Of a DNA stretch of 64,000 bases, positions 58,848-64,000 are shown piece by piece (position 1 is the first letter of the stretch; every line of letters starts with the position of its first letter). This DNA is from Chryseobacterium limigenitum (lineage in GTDB: Bacteria; Bacteroidota; Bacteroidia; Flavobacteriales; Weeksellaceae), in the NCBI RefSeq assembly GCF_900114875.1, contig NZ_FPKW01000017.1, positions 1 through 64,000 of the forward strand. The letters are read 5' to 3'. Made by a program: the position numbers and the translations under genes. The notes beneath the pieces are model-generated. The model had not been told where the DNA came from and did no database searches. It saw only the letters and a list, made by a program, of their open reading frames with translations.

Positions 58848-60182
58848 TTATTTTCCAAAAAATGTTTGATACAGCAAATAGAGATTTAAAATGATAATAA
58901 CAAATGAGATGATCCAGATGCAGACTTTCATTAAAGGTTTATTCACAAATTCGCCCATTTTTGCTTTATCGTTGGTAAACATTACAAGTGGAACAACTGC
59001 GAAACTCAGCTGCATAGAAAGGATAACCTGGCTTAAAACCAATAATTCCGTAGTTCCCTTTTCTCCATATAATATTGCTACGATCAAGGCTGGAATTACA
59101 GCAATTAATCTTGTGATCAATCTTCTTAACCAAGGTTTTAATTTTATATTTAAAAAGCCTTCCATTACGATTTGTCCGGCAAGAGTTCCTGTTAATGTCG
59201 AGTTTTGCCCAGAAGCTAATAAGGCAACCGCAAAAGCAATACTTGCCATTGAAGCTCCCAAGATCGGGGTCAACATTTTATAAGCATCATGGATGTCTGC
59301 AACATCATGATTTCCTGTGGTATGGAAAGTAGCTGCCGCCAGAATAAGAATGGCAGCATTAATGAAAAAAGCAAGCATTAAAGAAACTGTACTATCTATT
59401 GTTGCAAATTTTATCGCTTCTTTTTTTCCTTCTGTATCACGAGTGTAATCTCTGGTCTGAACAATACTGCTGTGTAAATAGAGGTTATGAGGCATAACGG
59501 TGGCTCCCAGTATTCCGATGGCAATATAGAGCATCGCGGGATTTTGAAGAATTTCTTTTTGAGGAACCAATCCACCTAAAATTTCATTGAAAGCAGGTTG
59601 AGAAATTACGATCTCATAAATAAAACAGGCTAGAATGATGAAAATAAGTCCGCCCACAATACTTTCGATCCATCTGAAACCTTTTGCCTGAAGTAAAAGA
59701 ATAATCAAAACATCTACTGTCGTAATCACAATTCCCCAGGTCAACGGAATATGGAAAAGTAAGTTCAGTGCAATGGCTGAACCGATTACCTCGGCGAGAT
59801 CACAGGCGGCAATGGCTATTTCACAAAATATCCAAAGAATAAAATTCGTTGTAGGACTGAAATGATCTCTACAAGCCTGAGCAAGATCTCTTTCTGCAAC
59901 GACGCCCAATTTCACAGACAAATGCTGTAAAACCATCGCGAAAATATTAGAAATAAGAATTACGGATAGGAGAGTATAGCCAAACTGTGCGCCACCGGCA
60001 ATATCTGTAGCCCAGTTTCCGGGGTCCATATATCCGACAGCAATCATCAATCCGGGGCCTGCAAACGCCAGATATTTCCTCCAAAAACTTCCATTTTTAG
60101 GGACTTTTATTGAAGCATAAACTTCTGATAAAGAGTTGGATGTTTTATCTTTACGCCAAGCGTTTTTTAAATTCAGATTCAT
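58848..60182 (-). CDS. mntH: Nramp-family Mn2+/Fe2+ transporter
   Basis: 444 residues, 11 helices. DPGNWATDIAGGAQFGYTLL in helix 1 (Asp and Asn of the metal site) and MPHNLYLHSSIVQTRD in helix 6 (Met-Pro-His) are the Nramp signature. A cytosolic tail is short. Imports Mn2+/Fe2+ with protons. An inverted repeat near the start may be the metal-regulator operator. Confidence 0.93.
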   Translation of the reverse strand: MNLNLKNAWRKDKTSNSLSEVYASIKVPKNGSFWRKYLAFAGPGLMIAVGYMDPGNWATDIAGGAQFGYTLLSVILISNIFAMVLQHLSVKLGVVAERDLAQACRDHFSPTTNFILWIFCEIAIAACDLAEVIGSAIALNLLFHIPLTWGIVITTVDVLIILLLQAKGFRWIESIVGGLIFIILACFIYEIVISQPAFNEILGGLVPQKEILQNPAMLYIAIGILGATVMPHNLYLHSSIVQTRDYTRDTEGKKEAIKFATIDSTVSLMLAFFINAAILILAAATFHTTGNHDVADIHDAYKMLTPILGASMASIAFAVALLASGQNSTLTGTLAGQIVMEGFLNIKLKPWLRRLITRLIAVIPALIVAILYGEKGTTELLVLSQVILSMQLSFAVVPLVMFTNDKAKMGEFVNKPLMKVCIWIISFVIIILNLYLLYQTFFGK

Positions 60183-60185
60183 AAA

Positions 60186-60209
60186 TGTTAGAAATGACTA
60201 ACAAATTTA
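60186..60209 (-). promoter_or_regulatory. mntH promoter with overlapping inverted repeat
   Basis: TGTTAG (60186-60191), six bases, CTAACA (60198-60203) is a perfect inverted repeat; the minus-strand -7 element TAAATTTG lies at 60202-60209. The site is between the promoter and the ATG, where a Mn/Fe-sensing repressor (MntR/DtxR type) could block transcription. Regulator not identified in the window. Confidence 0.5.
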
Positions 60210-60240
60210 AATAAATAAATGAAAATACAATATATATCAC

Positions 60241-60272
60241 AAAAAAAATCCCGAAAATAATTTTCGGGATCT
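60241..60272 (-). terminator. Terminator before the mntH gene region (after the DUF937-OmpA gene)
   Basis: Minus-strand ATCCCGAAAA pairs with TTTTCGGGAT and is followed by a T run. Confidence 0.85.
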
Positions 60273-60291
60273 TGATATTTATTGATGAAGA

Positions 60292-61590
60292 CTATTTTGC
60301 AAATCTTACAGACATTTTTCTGTCAGCTGCTCTTTCAGCATCAGAAGCTTTAGCATCTACTTTAGCAAATTGGCTTCCGTATCCTTCAGCTCCTAAAACC
60401 TGTCCACCAAGATTTTGTTTTGCCAACCAATCTTTAATGTAAGCTGCTCTCGCAGTTGAAAGTTTTACGTTACTCGCTTCGTTACCTGTTTTGTCAGTAT
60501 AACCACCGATTTTAATTTTAGCATCCGGGAAAGCTTTTAAAATAGCAGCCAAATTCTCTAATTGTCCTTGAGAACCAGCCTCTAATTCTGTTGAGCTTCC
60601 TAATTTGAAGTTTACATGGTCAAAATCATACCACTTATCTTTCAAAGCACTGTCGTCTGCAGCATTTTTGTAGCTGTCAGATTTTAGGAAAGTGATCATT
60701 TGATCTTCCATTCCGCCTTTATAGCCTTTAAGAGCTGTACCGTTAAGGTCGATATTTTCATCAACTTTAGCTGTTGCAGCTCCGGTATCTGCTGAAGTAA
60801 CCGTTGCCGCTGTATCCACAGGCGCCGCAGTTGAATCTGTTGCTACTGTTGTCGTAGTGGTTTCTTTTTTCTCACACTGCTTCCATAGGAAATAACCGGC
60901 TGCAAGAAGTAACAATAGTGGTAGAAGCCATTTCCAGATAGATCCGCCTCCGTCAGAATTGTTTCTGTCCGGGTCTGTTCCTACAGGAGTCGTACTTCTT
61001 GTAACCTCTATTTTAGGCTCTTCGCGTACCGTTTGTTTTATTGTATCAGCATCATTGTCAAACTTATAGCCTTTCGCCCAGTCTCCAATATTTAATGAAG
61101 CTAAAGAAAGTCCCGCAGGCAATAATGTTGAAACAATACCTTTTTGGTCACCCAGTAAACCTGAAATCCCTGATTTGTCTAAATTGTTATCTGCCGCGTA
61201 TTTTCCAACCGAGCCAAGCGTAGCTCCAGTTACCAAATTCAATAGTGAACTAGAAGAATTATTACTAATTCCGGCATATGTTGCGATGGTATTTACTATT
61301 CCGCTTACTTTGTCTCCAAAGATAGCAGATAGTAAAGTGCTTATCCACGAACTGTTATTTGCCGACCCTCCTAATAGGTTCCCCAGAATTCCACTGGAAG
61401 ACGCATTCGAAATGGCATCCAAAACTGCGGGATTATCCGAATTATTGGCTAATCCGCCCACGATCGCAGGTAATAAGCCTCCAATTGCTTTTGAAATACC
61501 AGATTCACTTTCTCCCAACTGAGATGCAGCCTGAGAGACCAAAGCAGGACCTAATTGTCCTTTAATTAAATCAATGACATTTAAAGACAT
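60292..61590 (-). CDS. DUF937-OmpA fusion protein
   Basis: 432 residues. DUF937/YidB-like N-terminal half (1-170: helix-rich with SESGISKAIGGLLPAIVGGLANNSDNPAVL and LLNLVTGATLGSVG), a Thr/Ala linker, one membrane helix (about 218-236, WKWLLPLLLLLAAGYFLWKQ), another low-complexity linker, and a C-terminal OmpA domain (about 300-432) with FKLGSS..L..LAAILKAFPDAKIKIGGYTDKTGNEASNVKLSTARAAYIKDWL..DAERAADRKMSVRFA, the peptidoglycan-binding part. It probably spans the inner membrane and holds the wall. Role unknown. Confidence 0.85.
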   Translation of the reverse strand: MSLNVIDLIKGQLGPALVSQAASQLGESESGISKAIGGLLPAIVGGLANNSDNPAVLDAISNASSSGILGNLLGGSANNSSWISTLLSAIFGDKVSGIVNTIATYAGISNNSSSSLLNLVTGATLGSVGKYAADNNLDKSGISGLLGDQKGIVSTLLPAGLSLASLNIGDWAKGYKFDNDADTIKQTVREEPKIEVTRSTTPVGTDPDRNNSDGGGSIWKWLLPLLLLLAAGYFLWKQCEKKETTTTTVATDSTAAPVDTAATVTSADTGAATAKVDENIDLNGTALKGYKGGMEDQMITFLKSDSYKNAADDSALKDKWYDFDHVNFKLGSSTELEAGSQGQLENLAAILKAFPDAKIKIGGYTDKTGNEASNVKLSTARAAYIKDWLAKQNLGGQVLGAEGYGSQFAKVDAKASDAERAADRKMSVRFAK

Positions 61591-61719
61591 AATAAATTTA
61601 TTTTTAGATTAATGTTGATATAAAATTAAACAAAAATCTGTCCAAATATTGATTTAAATGAAAAAATCTTTAAAAATCGCGAAAATTTTTAAAGATTTGT
61701 TAATTTTTTATGTTAAATA

Positions 61720-63195
61720 TTAATAAGCTTTTGCGAATAAAACTCGACGTTTAGATGGTTTTCCTGAAACAAGAGAAACACCTTCTTCAATGTCATCATC
61801 CAAAGGAATACATCTGATTGTAGCCTTTGTTTCATCCTTAATCTGCTCTTCTTCCTCTGCCGTACCATCCCAATGTGCAGAGATGAAACCGCCTTTTTCT
61901 TCTAAAACTTTTTTAAATTCTTCGTAAGTATCAACTTTAGTAATGTGATCTTCTCTGTAGTTTAATGCTTTAGTATAAATATCTTTTTGAATTGTTTTTA
62001 ATAATTCTTCAATATAAGAATCTAAACCTTCAATAGGCTGAGTTTCTTTTGTAAGATTATCTCTTCTTGCGATCTCAACAGATTTGTTTTCTAAATCCCT
62101 TGGTCCCATTGCGATTCTTACAGGAACACCTTTTAATTCGTATTCTGCGAATTTCCAGCCCGGTTTGTTGTGGGTGTCATTGTCAAATTTCACAGAAATG
62201 CCTTTAGCTTTCAGTTTAGCCTGAATATCTAAAGCAACTTCACTTATTTGCTCTAATTGATCTTCTCCTTTAAAGATAGGAACAATCACCACCTGAATTG
62301 GCGCCAACGTCGGAGGCAATACCAATCCTAAATCATCAGAGTGTGTCATAATCAAAGCTCCCATCAAACGGGTTGAAGTTCCCCAAGACGTTGCCCAGGC
62401 GTGTTCTATCTTACCTTCTTTGTTGGTGAATTTTACATCAAAAGCTTTCGCGAAATTCTGGCCTAAAAAGTGAGAAGTTCCTGCCTGTAAAGCTTTTCCG
62501 TCCTGCATTAATGCTTCGATACAATAGGTTTCATCAGCTCCCGCAAATCTTTCAGATGGTGTTTTTACCCCCTGAATTACAGGCATTGCCATAAAGTTTT
62601 CTGCAAAATCTGCATATACTTTATTCATTTTTTCAGCTTCTTCAACCGCCTCATCTTTTGTAGCATGAGCGGTGTGACCTTCCTGCCATAGGAATTCTGC
62701 AGTTCTTAAAAATAAACGGGTTCTCATTTCCCAACGCACAACGTTTGCCCATTGGTTAATTAATATAGGTAGATCTCTGTAAGATTGAATCCAGTTTTTA
62801 TATGTACTCCAGATAATTGCTTCTGATGTTGGACGAACGATCAGTTCTTCTTCCAATTTAGCATCCGGATCTACGATCAATTTTGCAGGATTATTGGGGT
62901 CTGTTTTTAATCTGTAATGGGTAACAACAGCGCATTCTTTTGCAAAACCTGCAGCATTTTTTTCTTCAGCTTCAAACAAACTTTTGGGCACAAAAAGCGG
63001 GAAATAAGCATTAACGTGACCTGTTTCTTTGAATTTTTTATCCATTTCATCACGCATTTTTTCCCAGATCGCATATCCGTATGGTTTTATAACCATGCAT
63101 CCTCGCACCCCTGAGTTTTCAGCTAAATCTGCTTTTACAACCAATTCGTTGTACCATTTGCTGTAATCTTCGCTTCTTGAGGTTAATTTTGCCAT
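61720..63195 (-). CDS. proS: Prolyl-tRNA synthetase, archaeal/eukaryotic type
   Basis: 491 residues from MAKLTSRSEDYSKWYNELVVKADLAENSGVRGCMVIKPYGYAIWEKMR. This is the short type 3 ProRS without the bacterial editing insert; VRPTSEAIIWSTYKNWIQSYRDLPILINQWANVVRWEMRTRLFLRTAEFLWQEGHTAHA, DETYCIEALMQDGKALQAGTSHFLGQNF and TSWGTSTRLMGALIMTHSDDLGLVLPP are motifs 1-3. It ends in FAKAY, a C-terminal Tyr as in archaeal/eukaryal enzymes. The longer upstream extension is unlikely. Promoter TATATTTG at 63304-63311 on the minus strand. Confidence 0.94.
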   Translation of the reverse strand: MAKLTSRSEDYSKWYNELVVKADLAENSGVRGCMVIKPYGYAIWEKMRDEMDKKFKETGHVNAYFPLFVPKSLFEAEEKNAAGFAKECAVVTHYRLKTDPNNPAKLIVDPDAKLEEELIVRPTSEAIIWSTYKNWIQSYRDLPILINQWANVVRWEMRTRLFLRTAEFLWQEGHTAHATKDEAVEEAEKMNKVYADFAENFMAMPVIQGVKTPSERFAGADETYCIEALMQDGKALQAGTSHFLGQNFAKAFDVKFTNKEGKIEHAWATSWGTSTRLMGALIMTHSDDLGLVLPPTLAPIQVVIVPIFKGEDQLEQISEVALDIQAKLKAKGISVKFDNDTHNKPGWKFAEYELKGVPVRIAMGPRDLENKSVEIARRDNLTKETQPIEGLDSYIEELLKTIQKDIYTKALNYREDHITKVDTYEEFKKVLEEKGGFISAHWDGTAEEEEQIKDETKATIRCIPLDDDIEEGVSLVSGKPSKRRVLFAKAY

Positions 63196-63303
63196 TATTC
63201 TTAAAATTTTTTTTAACTTTTCCCTATTATTGTTATCTAAAAAATAAAATCTATTTTTGATAGATTTTTTTATCAGTGTTTGGTACATTTTTGGTACCGA
63301 TTG

Positions 63304-63311
63304 CAAATATA
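63304..63311 (-). promoter_or_regulatory. -7 promoter element of proS
   Basis: Minus-strand TATATTTG, exact TAnnTTTG, about 108 bases before the proS ATG. Confidence 0.45.
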
Positions 63312-63338
63312 ATTTAAATTAAAAATCTTTACGTTATC

Positions 63339-64000
63339 ATGAAAAGAAATATACATAAAAATTTGCTTGGTATGCTAAAATCTAAAGGGATCTTAGCGGT
63401 GTCAGGCGGATTACTGCTTATGTCTTGTGGTGCTCAGATGGGCGGATACACGGAGACGGATGGGGTTTACTATGACCCTAATAAAGACACACTACCTGAA
63501 GGCGTTATTATTAATGATAATGGTAACAGAGTAGGAGAATATTATGATTACTACCAGGATTCTAATATTGTGCAAAATGCACAGGAGAATTCTCAGGATC
63601 AAAATAACAGATACGACTCTTGGAGTAACAATAAGTGGAACTCAAATGCCACAGATTCTGACTGGGGTAATTTTGCAGGCTCTCAGACTAACTATTACGA
63701 TAATTCCTGGGGTTCTCCTTGGGGATGGTATGGTGGTTACAGCCCTTATTGGGGTTGGAACAGAGGTTGGGGCATGGGAATGTCCTTCGGATGGGGTAGC
63801 TCCTTCGGATGGGGATGGGGAGGTTCTTGGGGATATAGCCCATGGGGTTATGGATACGGAGGCTTCTATGATCCTTTCTGGAGTGGTGGATACTACGGAA
63901 ATCCCTACGGTTATGGCTATGGCGGATGGTATGGCGGTGGATACTGGGGTAATGGCTATTACAACAGAGGTATCTACAGAAGAAGCGGTACAAACGGAAA
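63339..64000 (+). CDS. Gly/Trp/Tyr-rich lipoprotein, cut by the window edge
   Basis: An open frame starts ATG at 63339 and runs off the end without a stop. KRNIHKNLLGM..ILAVSGGLLLMSCGAQMGG is a lipoprotein signal with lipobox LMSC. A polar, Asn/Asp/Ser-rich stretch follows to about residue 125, then a low-complexity region dominated by Gly, Trp, Tyr, Ser (GWGSSFGWGWGG, GYGYGGWYGGG). Divergent from proS. Related proteins are annotated as hypothetical or, misleadingly, after the neighbouring synthetase. Function unknown. Confidence 0.75.
   Translation, partial: MKRNIHKNLLGMLKSKGILAVSGGLLLMSCGAQMGGYTETDGVYYDPNKDTLPEGVIINDNGNRVGEYYDYYQDSNIVQNAQENSQDQNNRYDSWSNNKWNSNATDSDWGNFAGSQTNYYDNSWGSPWGWYGGYSPYWGWNRGWGMGMSFGWGSSFGWGWGGSWGYSPWGYGYGGFYDPFWSGGYYGNPYGYGYGGWYGGGYWGNGYYNRGIYRRSGTNG

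Noticed and set aside
63238..63268. Hairpin upstream of proS as a T-box or proline attenuator
   Set aside because: The AAAATCTAT/ATAGATTTT stem is weak and AT-only, no Pro codons are in the frame upstream, and T-boxes are not known from this phylum.
63195..63306. Longer proS starting at 63306
   Set aside because: The added 37 residues are unlike ProRS, and an exact promoter element overlaps this start; similarity begins at the ATG at 63195.

Overview
The window looks like core chromosome of a low-GC member of the Bacteroidota, order Flavobacteriales, most like Chryseobacterium or a close relative (Weeksellaceae). The reasons are: promoters of the TAnnTTTG type instead of a -10/-35 pair; almost no Shine-Dalgarno sites; family-level markers such as BT_3928, DUF5686, DUF1599, a fused MsrA-MsrB lipoprotein, a DnaG without zinc ligands and a DnaJ with only half of its zinc finger; and many short palindromic intergenic repeats typical of this group. 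No rRNA, tRNA, CRISPR array or prophage was seen. The only mobile-element trace is the tail of an ISAs1-like transposase at the left edge.

Layout. 1-4.9 kb: transposase tail, then an RNA-repair type cluster (RtcB ligase, an RlaP-like nucleotidyltransferase split by an in-frame TGA, a HopJ-like protein, a WYL regulator) with two long inverted repeats between the genes. 4.9-15.7 kb: DUF1501/DUF1800 pair, outer-membrane protein, glucokinase, two tandem YceI proteins, two secreted proteins of the GIGT/GINT type (one with a fibrinogen-like domain), an alpha/beta hydrolase and an ammonium transporter. 16-25.3 kb: serine dehydratase, tyrA behind what looks like a tyrosine attenuator, a CPA2 antiporter, a decayed outer-membrane gene, a LytTR two-component pair, alanine dehydrogenase and tsaE. 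25.5-41.8 kb: dnaG, clpP, a phytase-like lipoprotein, the tpiA operon, folP with an ACT-domain partner, an M28 peptidase, DUF5686 and alaS.

42.2-44.7 kb: a compact operon of ECF sigma factor, zinc-finger anti-sigma candidate, DUF417 (RclC-like) membrane protein and periplasmic MsrAB, which reads as an oxidative or chlorine-stress regulon. 44.7-57 kb: a membrane protein next to an L,D-transpeptidase-like lipoprotein, an ABC exporter, an AAA protein with an IF2-N-like domain and a damaged Walker motif, a FAD oxidoreductase, prfB, DedA, an esterase, DUF808 and an acyltransferase. 56-64 kb: grpE-dnaJ, a Bor-like lipoprotein, mntH, a DUF937-OmpA protein, proS of the archaeal/eukaryotic type, and a Gly/Trp/Tyr-rich lipoprotein cut by the right edge.

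The most interesting signals are regulatory. Upstream of tyrA there is an 18-codon reading frame with three consecutive Tyr codons, a stop codon inside a segment able to pair with the terminator, and a strong terminator just before the gene. Three copies of a conserved Flavo-1-like RNA element lie at about 28.4, 42.0 and 54.1 kb. All names come from reading the proteins and recalling family motifs; no database search was run.
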